From Volucribacter psittacicida (GTDB taxonomy: Bacteria > Pseudomonadota > Gammaproteobacteria > Enterobacterales > Pasteurellaceae): a stretch of DNA of 64,000 nucleotides. The stretch covers positions 608,050-672,049 of the forward strand of contig NZ_SMFT01000001.1 in the NCBI RefSeq assembly GCF_004339025.1, in the 5' to 3' direction. Position numbers and translations under genes: made by a program. The notes beneath the pieces were generated by a model. It made no database searches and had not been told where the DNA came from. It was given only the letters and a program-made list of their open reading frames with translations. This document shows positions 5,946-15,981 of this stretch, piece by piece. Within the stretch, counting starts at the first letter, position 1; every line of letters begins with the position of its first letter.

Positions 5946-6608
5946 TTATTGTTTCTGTTTTTGCTCCTCAGCAATCAATCTTGGACCTTTCAACAATCCA
6001 CCATTCTTACCATAATTAAATAATGAATGGGTTGCTTGTTGAGAAACTTGATAGCCCTTATCTTTTACTGTATTAACAATTTGTGATATTGCGGCTTTCA
6101 ATAAAGCAGAGAGAACACCATCATTAGCATTTGTCGATGAAGAAACAACTTTTGCTTCTCCCTCCCATAACACTTTGGCTGTACGTAAATCCACTAGCTT
6201 GCCTGAAACACTCACTTTTATCTTCGTATCAAAAACTTGATAACTTGAACCATATTCAGAAACATCTAAATACATTACAGCATCGGCATCAAAAATTTGT
6301 TGGACTTTTTGAATACTTGCTTGCTGAATATCATTACCATTCATCAAGCCATTTTGTCTAAATACATCATCAACTAAGGTAACAGGAAACACATAATAGC
6401 CTAATTCAGCAATAGGTCTGCTTGCTTGTGCTAATACAGAAACTTCTGCATTCGATTCAACTGAATTATTAACTGGCATAACAAGCAAAATAGATTTAGG
6501 ATTGCTTTGTTTAAATGCGGTATAATCATAGGGCTCTTTTTTCACTGATGAACAAGCTGAAAGCATTAACGAAACAAATGCTATACTGATGACAAATAAC
6601 TTTTTCAT
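5946..6608 (-). CDS. DUF799 (GNA1162-type) outer-membrane lipoprotein
   Basis: A 220-residue protein with a lipoprotein signal: MKKLFVISIAFVSLMLSAC, lipid cysteine at 19. The mature part matches the DUF799/GNA1162 family known from Neisseria, with PKSILLVMPVNNSVE near the start of the fold and DADAVMYLDVSEYGSSYQ in the middle. The family is thought to act with CsgG-like and DUF4810 lipoproteins in an envelope assembly; the exact role is not established. It is the last gene of a three-gene minus-strand operon, 10 bases after the DUF4810 gene, and is followed by the terminator at 5872-5903. ATG 6608 is preceded by AAGGAATACGCA. Confidence 0.85.
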   Translation of the reverse strand: MKKLFVISIAFVSLMLSACSSVKKEPYDYTAFKQSNPKSILLVMPVNNSVESNAEVSVLAQASRPIAELGYYVFPVTLVDDVFRQNGLMNGNDIQQASIQKVQQIFDADAVMYLDVSEYGSSYQVFDTKIKVSVSGKLVDLRTAKVLWEGEAKVVSSSTNANDGVLSALLKAAISQIVNTVKDKGYQVSQQATHSLFNYGKNGGLLKGPRLIAEEQKQKQ

Positions 6609-6618
6609 TGCGTATTCC

Positions 6619-6981
6619 TTATTTTACAATTTCTGCCTGACGTTTCCCTTGCACAAATTGCATAAAAACGCTTGATTCAGGATAAAGTTTACTTTCTTGA
6701 GAAAATGCTTGCTGTGCTTCTATTGATTTTCCTTGTTTTAATTGAACAAGTCCAAGGAAACCATAAACCCCAGGCGCTACTTGCTGATTAGCTTTCTCGG
6801 CATTACTGATAATTTCCAATAAGGCTTGTTCTTGCTCAGAAAAATTCCCAGTTTCATTATAGTAAGCATAAACAACATCATTATAATTACCCCAATAGTA
6901 TAATGATTTGGGACCATTTATGCCGCTGCTACATCCCACCAATAGCCCAATACCACATAAAATTATCAATTTTTTCATCAT
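6619..6981 (-). CDS. DUF4810 lipoprotein
   Basis: A 120-residue lipoprotein. I start it at ATG 6981 (ATGATGAAAAAA), 7 bases after AAGGAG, giving signal MMKKLIILCGIGLLVGC with the lipid cysteine at 17; an in-frame ATG at 7005 would precede the binding site and spoil the signal. The mature part contains GPKSLYYWGNYNDVVYAY, typical of DUF4810, and a tetratricopeptide-like helical pair (VYGFLGLVQLKQGKSIEAQQ). It is the middle gene of the csgG-like / DUF4810 / DUF799 operon, 11 bases after the csgG-like stop. Confidence 0.85.
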   Translation of the reverse strand: MMKKLIILCGIGLLVGCSSGINGPKSLYYWGNYNDVVYAYYNETGNFSEQEQALLEIISNAEKANQQVAPGVYGFLGLVQLKQGKSIEAQQAFSQESKLYPESSVFMQFVQGKRQAEIVK

Positions 6982-6992
6982 TGCATTTCTCC

Positions 6993-7652
6993 TTACGGTC
7001 TCCATTGTCCCACTTCAATGCCTTTCACCAAATTATTGACCGCTTCACGAATAGCGAGATCTAATACTTTACCATTTAAGGTCGCATCATAGCCTGCTGT
7101 ACCACCAAACCCTAATACTTCACGATTAGAAAGATTATACTCACCAGCGCCTTGTGCAGAATAAACCACTTCTGAGGTTTTGACATTGACAATATTTAAG
7201 GTTACTTTTGCATACGCAATTTGTTGCTTACCACGCCCTAAAATACCAAATAGCTGGTGATCGCCAACGGTTTTACGCCCAAATTCGGTAACATCACCAG
7301 TAACAACATAAGTTGCTCCTTTTATTTGTTGTGTTTTGCCCGAAAATTTTGACTCTTGTGTTAATTCACCAAGATTAGAACGATCTAACACATTAAAACG
7401 CCCAGTTTGTTGTAAGTGGGAAATTAAAATCGTCTTTGATTGATTGCCTAAACGATCAACCCCATCAGAAAAAATCCCATTTTGGTAACTGGATTTGTTA
7501 TCAAATTTTCCGACACTAATTAACGACTTAGGACCTTGATAAGTGGTATTTGCTGTCGCTACTTGAGTAGGTTCAATCACTTTTGCACTCTCTGTTGCAC
7601 AACCCGTCAATGCAAGCGCCAATACCGTTGTTAAAATAGATAATTTTTTCAT
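6993..7652 (-). CDS. CsgG family lipoprotein
   Basis: A 219-residue protein starting at ATG 7652, behind AAGGAAACTATA, with signal MKKLSILTTVLALALTGC (lipid cysteine 18); the longer frame to 7712 has no binding site. The sequence KSLISVGKFDNKSSYQNG and the later TYVVTGDVTEFGRKTVG and AYAKVTLNIVNVKTSEVV are the CsgG beta-strand pattern. In E. coli CsgG is the curli secretion pore; here no curli subunit, CsgE or CsgF gene is present, so curli export is unlikely. It heads the operon with DUF4810 and DUF799, an arrangement also known in Neisseria and Haemophilus. Confidence 0.87.
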   Translation of the reverse strand: MKKLSILTTVLALALTGCATESAKVIEPTQVATANTTYQGPKSLISVGKFDNKSSYQNGIFSDGVDRLGNQSKTILISHLQQTGRFNVLDRSNLGELTQESKFSGKTQQIKGATYVVTGDVTEFGRKTVGDHQLFGILGRGKQQIAYAKVTLNIVNVKTSEVVYSAQGAGEYNLSNREVLGFGGTAGYDATLNGKVLDLAIREAVNNLVKGIEVGQWRP

Positions 7653-7772
7653 TATAGTTTCCTTATTAAGTGATAAAACATCTTTGTTGTTAGAGGTAAA
7701 CAATGGAAACAAATTTACTCTTAAATAAAAAAATTTGCAATGCTTTCAACAAGGAACTTATAGAAGAAAAGT

Positions 7773-7799
7773 ATGTATAGGCTTAACAAACCTATACAT
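7773..7799 (-). terminator. terminator after dapB
   Basis: A 9-bp perfect stem ATGTATAGG / CCTATACAT with a 9-base loop, followed on the minus strand by ACTTTTCTTC. It closes the gcvA-DUF423-rlmM-dapB run. Confidence 0.7.
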
Positions 7800-7809
7800 C
7801 AAAAATGAA

Positions 7810-9719
<1,910 letters not shown>

Positions 9720-9729
9720 GACAATTCCA

Positions 9730-10149
9730 TTATTTTTGTTTCAATAAACTGTTGCGAATACTAACATAAATCAGCACTGCCCAGCCAATTAAAAAGGCAA
9801 TACCGCCCATTGGCACAATCATCACCAAGCCTCGCCATTGCTCATGAACTTGTCCCAAAGCCATAGCATATAATCCGCCACTAAAGCCTATTATACCCAA
9901 ACACCAAAAAATCCCGATAAAATTGACCGCCCTTTTGCGACAAGCTGGGGCAGAAGATTGCGTGGCAGAAGAATAAAAGCCTAAAGCAAGCAACGCCAAA
10001 CTATGAAATACTTGATAACGCCAAGCCTTTTCAAACCACATTAATTGACTAGCAGACCAAGTGGCTTCAAGGCGATGAGCCACTAATGCCCCCAATGCCA
10101 CAGCAATAAAGCCACTGATACTGGCAAAAACTAAAAAACGATTTCCCAT
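9730..10149 (-). CDS. DUF423 (YgdD) inner-membrane protein
   Basis: A 139-residue protein with four predicted membrane spans: about 5-25 (LVFASISGFIAVALGALVAH), 45-62 (YQVFHSLALLALGFY), 75-95 (FIGIFWCLGIIGFSGGLY) and 110-130 (MIVPMGGIAFLIGWAVLIY). GALVAHRLE near residue 20-30 and the FH-x-LALL motif are family marks. Function is unknown. ATG 10149 has AGAGGAAAAA upstream. It lies between gcvA and rlmM as in E. coli. Confidence 0.9.
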   Translation of the reverse strand: MGNRFLVFASISGFIAVALGALVAHRLEATWSASQLMWFEKAWRYQVFHSLALLALGFYSSATQSSAPACRKRAVNFIGIFWCLGIIGFSGGLYAMALGQVHEQWRGLVMIVPMGGIAFLIGWAVLIYVSIRNSLLKQK

Positions 10150-10165
10150 TTTTTCCTCTTATCTC

Positions 10166-11056
10166 TTAATTGCGCATCGCTTGAGTAATCCAACGGCGAA
10201 AAGCAATAATCTTAGGATCATTCATATTATTTAAATGATTTACCAAATAAAACGCCTTAGGATCGCGAATTTCACTGTTTAATGCAACTCTTAATTTGCC
10301 TTGCTCGATTTCTTGTTTAGCTAAGATTTCATTGGCTAGCACCACACCTTGCCCATGAATTGCCGCTTGAAGAGCCATAAAAGTATGACTAAAAACAGGC
10401 CCATGCTGAATATTAATGTCCTCAATATGCAACGCTGTCGCCATATTTTGCCAATTATCACGGGTATGAATATGTAATAAAGTATGTTGCTTTAAATCTT
10501 CAGCACAATAAATCGGTTTTTTCACCAATAATTGCGGAGACGCCAAAATTTGTAATCGATTTTCCTCTACCCCAGTAAGGCACTCCATATGCACATTATT
10601 CCAATTTCCTCGACCATAATAGACCGCAACATCAATATCTTGGCTTAATAGCCCTTCATCTTGATCCACGCCTGTTAATCGAATTTCTATTTCAGGGTAT
10701 TGTTGATTAAAATCACTTAATCTTGGTACAAGCCAATGAATGCCAAAGGTTTGCGGCACACTGATCGTTAAATGCTTCGCCTCATTTTGGCTTAATAATT
10801 TATCGGTTACCTCTGCTAATTTACGCAAAATATGCTTTATATCAGCATAATAATGCCGACCTAATTCAGTTAATTCCAATGCCCTATTTTTTCGTTTAAA
10901 AAGCACAATGCCTAAAAATTGTTCTAACAATTTAATTTGATGGCTCACTGCCGCCTGTGTCACAAAGAGTTCTTCAGCGGCTTTAGTAAAACTCAAATGT
11001 CTTGCAGCTGATTCAAAGGCTTTCAGTGAATTCAAGGGAGGCAAACGTTTACTCAT
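10166..11056 (-). CDS. gcvA: LysR-type glycine cleavage regulator
   Basis: A 296-residue LysR family regulator. The winged helix-turn-helix is at residues about 8-65 (LNSLKAFESAARHLSFTKAA and FVTQAAVSHQIKLLEQ), and the rest is a periplasmic-binding-protein-like sensor domain. MSKRLPPLNSLKAFE is the GcvA start. GcvA activates or represses the glycine cleavage genes and activates the small RNA GcvB, which is found divergent from it, 134 bases away. A TATAAT lies only a few bases before the ATG (GGTATAATTTATG), so the message may have almost no leader. Confidence 0.93.
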   Translation of the reverse strand: MSKRLPPLNSLKAFESAARHLSFTKAAEELFVTQAAVSHQIKLLEQFLGIVLFKRKNRALELTELGRHYYADIKHILRKLAEVTDKLLSQNEAKHLTISVPQTFGIHWLVPRLSDFNQQYPEIEIRLTGVDQDEGLLSQDIDVAVYYGRGNWNNVHMECLTGVEENRLQILASPQLLVKKPIYCAEDLKQHTLLHIHTRDNWQNMATALHIEDINIQHGPVFSHTFMALQAAIHGQGVVLANEILAKQEIEQGKLRVALNSEIRDPKAFYLVNHLNNMNDPKIIAFRRWITQAMRN

Positions 11057-11155
11057 AAATTATACCCTAATTATTTTTATCCGATTTTACTCAAAAATCG
11101 CATAAACTCCCGTTTCGCATTAGTTTTTCTTATTAATCAAATAAAAAAAAGTCTG

Positions 11156-11184
11156 TTGTATCTTATTATTATTCTACATAGAAT
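11156..11184 (+). promoter_or_regulatory. gcvB promoter
   Basis: TTGTAT at 11156-11161 and TAGAAT at 11179-11184, spaced exactly 17 bases. Start of transcription expected near 11191. GcvA would bind the AT-rich interval between this and gcvA. Confidence 0.75.
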
Positions 11185-11190
11185 AGTGAC

Positions 11191-11386
11191 CATACTTAAT
11201 GAGAAGTAATTCCTTACTGGTTAAAGAGTTTCAAATTTAAGTATGATGTTGTGTTTGCATATGTTCAGTTCGCTGAACATCGTAAAAAAGTAATTTTGAT
11301 TACTTTTTTAAACTTCCTGTATTAATTATTAACCTTAATTTGGTTTTTCATATCATTCGCCACTCAATAAAATGAGTGGCTTTTTT
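11191..11386 (+). ncRNA. gcvB: GcvB regulatory small RNA
   Basis: About 196 bases. It lies divergent from gcvA, where GcvB is always found. It contains the conserved G/U-rich R1 seed region as ATGATGTTGTGTTTGCAT (about 11243-11260), then a UUCG-capped hairpin (11261-11280), a hairpin AAAAAAGTAAT / ATTACTTTTTT (11284-11309), the second conserved element ACTTCCTGTA (about 11312-11321), and a final terminator GCCACTCA / TGAGTGGC with six T (11359-11386). GcvB pairs through Hfq with many messages for amino-acid and peptide uptake. The 5' end is inferred from the promoter spacing. Confidence 0.9.
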
Positions 11387-11528
11387 CTTGTGGATTTTAG
11401 CATAATAGGTTTATTTTCATAGTATAAAATTAAAGCTCAAGTGCGGTCAGTTTTGGAATTATTTTTTCAATGACTTTTTCTATATCCTCACTATCACTCA
11501 CAAAATCCCTTTTTCCTTTCATATTTAT

Positions 11529-11556
11529 TTGTTTTCTTAACAGAATGGTGTAAATT
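11529..11556 (+). promoter_or_regulatory. possible ilvE promoter
   Basis: TTGTTT at 11529-11534 and TAAATT at 11551-11556, spaced 16 bases, 55 bases upstream of ilvE. An uptake signal lies further upstream at 11439-11447. Confidence 0.45.
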
Positions 11557-11611
11557 AGTTTAGGTTCAAACACAAATTATATTAATCGTATAAATCATAA
11601 AGGAAGAAAAA

Positions 11612-12631
11612 ATGACAAAAGACATTGATTGGAAAAATCTTGGTTTTAGCTATATCAAAACAGATTATCGCTATATTGCACGTTGGAAAGATGGGAAATG
11701 GTCGGAGGGCGAACTTAGCCAAGATAATGTGCTTCATATGAGTGAAGGAGCGACTGCTCTACATTATGGTCAACAATGCTTTGAGGGGTTAAAAGCCTAC
11801 CGTTGTAAAGACGGTTCAATTAACTTATTTCGCCCCGATCAAAATGCCGAGCGTATGCAGCGTAGTTGCCAGCGTCTATTAATGCCTGAAGTGCCGACAG
11901 AAATGTTTGTTGAGGCGTGTAAACAAGTGGTTAAAGCCAATGAGCAATGGCTTGCCCCTTATGGTACTGGAGCAACCCTTTATTTACGTCCATTATTAAT
12001 TGGCGTAGGCGATAACATCGGTGTCGGCCCTGCTCCTGAATATATTTTCTGTGTATTCTGTTGTCCTGTGGGCGCTTATTTTAAAGGGGGAATGAAGCCT
12101 ACCAATTTTATTGTTTCTGACTATGATCGTGCTGCTCCTCATGGCACTGGTGCCGCAAAAGTAGGTGGCAATTATGCAGCCAGTTTATTGCCGGGTAAAG
12201 AAGCGAAAAAACGCAATTTTGGCGATTGTATTTATCTTGATCCCGCCACACATACCAAAATAGAAGAAGTAGGTTCAGCCAATTTCTTTGGTATTACCAA
12301 AGACAATAAATTTGTGACGCCATTATCGCCGTCTATTTTACCAAGTATTACCAAATATTCTTTGCTTTACCTTGCTCAACATCGCTTAGGTATGGAAGTT
12401 GAAGAGGGTGATGTTTACATTAAAGAGCTAGATCAGTTTAAAGAAGCGGGAGCTTGTGGTACAGCGGCAGTCATTACCCCAATTGGCGGTATTCAAAATG
12501 GTGATGATTTTCATGTATTCTATTCAGAAACCGAAGTTGGCGATGTCACAAAACGTCTTTATGACGAATTAGTGGGTATCCAATTTGGCGATATTGAGGC
12601 GCCTGAGGGTTGGATTGTCAAAGTAGATTAA
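11612..12631 (+). CDS. ilvE: branched-chain amino acid aminotransferase
   Basis: A 339-residue class IV PLP aminotransferase for the last step of leucine, isoleucine and valine synthesis. Family marks are [15 protein letters not shown] (about 51-65), the cofactor lysine in [13 protein letters not shown] (about 180-192), and the loop EVGSANFFG. It is the longer type (about 340 residues) typical of Haemophilus rather than the 309-residue E. coli type. ATG 11612 has AAGGAAG upstream. It stands alone, ending at a strong terminator. Confidence 0.95.
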   Translation: MTKDIDWKNLGFSYIKTDYRYIARWKDGKWSEGELSQDNVLHMSEGATALHYGQQCFEGLKAYRCKDGSINLFRPDQNAERMQRSCQRLLMPEVPTEMFVEACKQVVKANEQWLAPYGTGATLYLRPLLIGVGDNIGVGPAPEYIFCVFCCPVGAYFKGGMKPTNFIVSDYDRAAPHGTGAAKVGGNYAASLLPGKEAKKRNFGDCIYLDPATHTKIEEVGSANFFGITKDNKFVTPLSPSILPSITKYSLLYLAQHRLGMEVEEGDVYIKELDQFKEAGACGTAAVITPIGGIQNGDDFHVFYSETEVGDVTKRLYDELVGIQFGDIEAPEGWIVKVD

Positions 12632-12646
12632 ATATTGACCGCACTT

Positions 12647-12672
12647 AATCCCCCTATCAAGGGGGATTTTCT
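12647..12672 (+). terminator. terminator after ilvE
   Basis: A 9-bp stem AATCCCCCT / AGGGGGATT with loop ATCA, followed by TTCTTG. An uptake signal (12638-12646) abuts it. Confidence 0.8.
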
Positions 12673-12701
12673 TGTGCAAATATAAAGAGGATAAATAGTC
12701 T

Positions 12702-13415
12702 GTGAAATTATTAATCTCTAACCAACATGGTGCCATTGTAATGGCATTAATGCCATTTTTATATGCTATGTTCAATAGCCCTTTTATTTGGCAACAATGT
12801 TTCTTATTATTGGCTTGGTGTTGTTTATATTTAATGACCTATCCTTTTTTCAATCTTTTTAAAGGCCGCCAGCTCGCTTTATATACGAAATGGACGCTGA
12901 TTTATGCCATATTTGGCTTACTTTTTTCTTTACCTGCCCTTTATCATAATTGGAAAGTATTATATTTTTTAATGGCTATGCTACCTTTTAGCTTAGTACA
13001 TATTTATTATGTCAAACAAAAAAATGAACGGGCTTTACTTAATGATCTCTCTGCCATTATGATCTTTGCCCTAGCTGGTATGGCGGCCTATTATTTTCCA
13101 CAGCAACAATTTGATCAAGGCATTTGGCTGATTGCTCTTTATCCCTCATTATTTTTTATTGGGACAACCCTATATGTCAAATCTGTTTTAAGAGAACGCA
13201 AAAATCCTTATTATGGCTATGCTTCTATTTTATTTCATAGTCTTTGTGTGATTGGGCTGCTGTTATGTCAACAATATGCCATTGCCGTCGCCTTTCTTCC
13301 GCCATTATTGCGTGCCGTTTATTTACCCAAGATAAAATTAACCGTCAAACAAGTTGGATTATGGGAAATGGCGATTTCCTTGTTATTTTTTGTGATGTTG
13401 GTTTGCGGACGTTAA
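12702..13415 (+). CDS. YwiC-like integral membrane protein
   Basis: A 237-residue protein with about eight hydrophobic spans. It begins at GTG 12702, 11 bases after AGAGG. The start MKLLISNQHGAIVMALMPF matches the YwiC-like family, in which an N-terminal NQHG-like motif precedes the first membrane span. The function of the family is not known. It sits alone between ilvE and the tRNA pair. Confidence 0.7.
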   Translation: MKLLISNQHGAIVMALMPFLYAMFNSPFIWQQCFLLLAWCCLYLMTYPFFNLFKGRQLALYTKWTLIYAIFGLLFSLPALYHNWKVLYFLMAMLPFSLVHIYYVKQKNERALLNDLSAIMIFALAGMAAYYFPQQQFDQGIWLIALYPSLFFIGTTLYVKSVLRERKNPYYGYASILFHSLCVIGLLLCQQYAIAVAFLPPLLRAVYLPKIKLTVKQVGLWEMAISLLFFVMLVCGR

Positions 13416-13433
13416 AATTTTTCTTACTTCCCC

Positions 13434-13461
13434 TTGCGTTACGCCATTTTTTTTGTATAAT
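13434..13461 (+). promoter_or_regulatory. promoter of the tRNA-Gly pair
   Basis: TTGCGT at 13434-13439 and a perfect TATAAT at 13456-13461, spaced 16 bases, 24 bases before the first tRNA. Confidence 0.75.
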
Positions 13462-13485
13462 GCAGTCCGCAATTTGATATTGCTT

Positions 13486-13561
<76 letters not shown>

Positions 13562-13582
13562 TTTATCCTTTCTTTATTCTCT

Positions 13583-13658
<76 letters not shown>

Positions 13659-13694
13659 TAATTTCCTGAATATCGTAAAATTAGGTGTTATTTA

Positions 13695-13724
13695 TTCATT
13701 TTAGGATGAAAAGTGCGGTATAAT
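13695..13724 (+). promoter_or_regulatory. promoter of tsaE with an uptake signal in its spacer
   Basis: TTCATT at 13695-13700 and TATAAT at 13719-13724, spaced 18 bases. The 9-base uptake signal AAGTGCGGT (13711-13719) runs up to the first base of the -10 box. Confidence 0.55.
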
Positions 13725-13754
13725 TTTCGTTTATTTTTCTATGCAGAGTAATAT

Positions 13755-14252
13755 ATGAAATATAACCATTATCAATGTGATCTTGCTGATGAACTGGCTA
13801 TGCAACAATTTGGACAAAAGTTGATCCAAGCTATCATTAACATTCCCGTTGCTTCAAATGGCATAATTATCTCTCTCGGTGGGGATCTAGGGGCAGGCAA
13901 AACCACCTTAAGCCGAGCAATGATTCAAGCCTTAGGTTATCAAGGTAAGGTAAAAAGCCCTACTTATACCTTAGTGGAAGAATATCACATTGGCGAAAAA
14001 AGCATTTATCACTTTGATCTTTATCGCCTTGCCGAGCCTGAAGAGTTAGAGTTTATGGGGATTCGTGATTACTTTACACCACAAAGCATTTGTTTGATTG
14101 AATGGGCAGAAAAGGGGCAAGGATTTTTACCTGAACAAAGTTTAACCCTTCATATTGATTTTGCTTCGCAAGGGCGGCATATTTCTTTGCAAGCAAATAC
14201 GCCACTTGGTGAGCAAATTATTTGCCAATTTATTGAAGATCAAGCAAAATAA
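13755..14252 (+). CDS. tsaE: tRNA threonylcarbamoyladenosine ATPase TsaE
   Basis: A 165-residue P-loop ATPase of the complex that makes t6A37 on tRNAs. The Walker A motif is GGDLGAGKTTLSRA at about 39-52; SPTYTLVEEY and HFDLYRL follow as in the family. Its partner TsaB is also in this window (23619-24308). It heads the run tsaE-amiB-mutL-miaA-hfq-hflX, the same order as H. influenzae for the first four. The natural stop is TAA at 14250-14252, but the same frame stays open for 30 more codons (next entry). Confidence 0.95.
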   Translation: MKYNHYQCDLADELAMQQFGQKLIQAIINIPVASNGIIISLGGDLGAGKTTLSRAMIQALGYQGKVKSPTYTLVEEYHIGEKSIYHFDLYRLAEPEELEFMGIRDYFTPQSICLIEWAEKGQGFLPEQSLTLHIDFASQGRHISLQANTPLGEQIICQFIEDQAK

Positions 14253-14345
14253 GGGCTATTTGAAGACGCTGACCTCAAACAAATACAAGAGCAAATAAAC
14301 AAACTTGTTCAAGCAGATTCAAATAATGGAATGTTAGGATTTTAA
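14253..14345 (+). pseudogene. in-frame tail after tsaE, gene remnant
   Basis: Directly after the tsaE stop, in the same frame, 30 codons read GLFEDADLKQIQEQINKLVQ and ADSNNGMLGF to a TAA. The composition is protein-like (amphipathic helix plus GMLGF end). There is no start codon or binding site of its own. It may be the last piece of another gene joined here by deletion, or rarely a read-through extension. Confidence 0.35.
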
Positions 14346-14370
14346 TCGGTGATGTTGTTTTAGTGATTTT

Positions 14371-15981
14371 ATGATGTTGAACACGAATTTCCCCAAATTA
14401 ACGTTAAAAAAATATTGTACTTTTTGGTTCTTTTTTATCGCAGTTTGGTTACTGATACCTGATGCTATGGCTGGGACGTTAACCAATATTCAAGTGAAGC
14501 ATAGCAATCAACAAAGCCAAGTTCAGTTTCAATTTAACAGTAAAACTCAATACCGTTATTTTTATTTAACGGATCCTCATCGTTTAGTGATTGATTTTCC
14601 TAATAGTCAAGCCCCTAATAGGCTTTTTCCCTATGCGATCAATAATGGTGCCGTCAAGGCGGTTCGTTTAAATAATCCGCCACGCCCAAATACCCTAAGA
14701 GTTGTGATTGATTTAAGCCGTAAGACCGCCGCAACATTCAGTACGCAAGGTAATAATATTGTCGTGAATTTGCCTAATCCGCAAGTTGTTCTGACAAATG
14801 CCAATAACCCAAAGAGTACCAATAATGCGACCTCTAAAGCCAGAGTACAACGAGCTCCTGTTTGGACTATTGCGATTGATCCAGGACATGGCGGAAAAGA
14901 CCCGGGGGCTATTGGGCGTAATCTCAAAATTTATGAAAAAAATGTTACCCTTTCCATTGCGCGAGAATTAAAAGCCTTATTAGATGCCGATCCGAATTTC
15001 CGAGGTGTCCTCACCCGTAATGGCGATTATTATATTTCTGTGCCAGAACGTTCTGAAATTGCTCGTAAAAACAAAGCCAATTATTTGGTTTCCATTCACG
15101 CCGACTCTTCCGTTTCCCCTAATTTACGAGGTGCTTCCGTTTGGGTGCTGTCCAATCGTCGTGCCAATAGCGAAATGGGGCGTTGGTTGGAGGATCATGA
15201 AAAGCAATCTGAATTATTAGGTGGTGCAGGCGATGTATTAAGCAATAATAAAGAGAAATACCTTAACCAAACGGTGTTAGATTTACAATTTGGTCATTCT
15301 CAACGCGCAGGCTATGAATTGGGAAGCATTGTATTACGCCACTTTGCCAATATTACCACCTTAAGCAAAGGTACGCCGCAACACGCAAGCCTTGGGGTAT
15401 TACGTTCGCCCGATATTCCCTCCATTTTAGTGGAAACGGGTTTTTTATCTAACGCCGAAGAAGAAAAAAAATTAAATACTCTCGCTTATCGTAAACGTGT
15501 TGCCAGAATTATCTATAATGGTTTAGTGGAATACCGTAAAAAAAATATTCAAGCCGAAATGTTGCCTGAGCCGAAATCTCCGCAAACAGCCAGCAATAAC
15601 AGCAATGTTATAGCCTCAGGGACGGTACACACCGTTACCAAAGGCGAAACCTTACTCGGCTTAGCCAACCGATACAAAGTAAAAAGTAACGATATTGTCA
15701 GTTTAAATAATTTGACAAGCCGTAATCTATTGATTGGGCAAAAACTAAAAATTCCAGCCCAAAATAATGCCACAACACAAGGTTCAACAAGCCAATCTTC
15801 ATCAAGTGCGGTCAAAAATAACAAAAATATTCCTAAAACACTTGTCATTAAACCTGGACAAACCTTAAGTGCGGTTTCTCGAGAATATGGTATTCCGTTA
15901 AAGACTCTGTTAGCACTTAATCCAAACTTGAAAAATGGTCGTGTTCAAGCAGGGCAAACCATTAAATTAAGGGAAAAATAA
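14371..15981 (+). CDS. amiB: N-acetylmuramoyl-L-alanine amidase with LysM repeats
   Basis: A 536-residue periplasmic amidase that cuts the peptide from muramic acid during cell separation. Order of parts: signal sequence (about 1-36, ending AMAG), AMIN domain (about 37-135), a linker, and the zinc amidase_3 domain (about 165-395) with [12 protein letters not shown] (His ligand), SIHADSS (His ligand) and [10 protein letters not shown] (catalytic Glu). Two LysM domains follow at about 415-460 and 487-533 ([18 protein letters not shown] and [17 protein letters not shown]). Two uptake signals lie inside the C-terminal coding part. The start is taken as ATG 14371, though no strong binding site is seen. 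The stop overlaps the mutL start by one base. Confidence 0.95.
   Translation: MMLNTNFPKLTLKKYCTFWFFFIAVWLLIPDAMAGTLTNIQVKHSNQQSQVQFQFNSKTQYRYFYLTDPHRLVIDFPNSQAPNRLFPYAINNGAVKAVRLNNPPRPNTLRVVIDLSRKTAATFSTQGNNIVVNLPNPQVVLTNANNPKSTNNATSKARVQRAPVWTIAIDPGHGGKDPGAIGRNLKIYEKNVTLSIARELKALLDADPNFRGVLTRNGDYYISVPERSEIARKNKANYLVSIHADSSVSPNLRGASVWVLSNRRANSEMGRWLEDHEKQSELLGGAGDVLSNNKEKYLNQTVLDLQFGHSQRAGYELGSIVLRHFANITTLSKGTPQHASLGVLRSPDIPSILVETGFLSNAEEEKKLNTLAYRKRVARIIYNGLVEYRKKNIQAEMLPEPKSPQTASNNSNVIASGTVHTVTKGETLLGLANRYKVKSNDIVSLNNLTSRNLLIGQKLKIPAQNNATTQGSTSQSSSSAVKNNKNIPKTLVIKPGQTLSAVSREYGIPLKTLLALNPNLKNGRVQAGQTIKLREK

Noticed and set aside
7653-7712. Longer form of the CsgG-like protein from 7712
   Set aside because: It would place 20 residues before an excellent lipoprotein signal and has no ribosome binding site.
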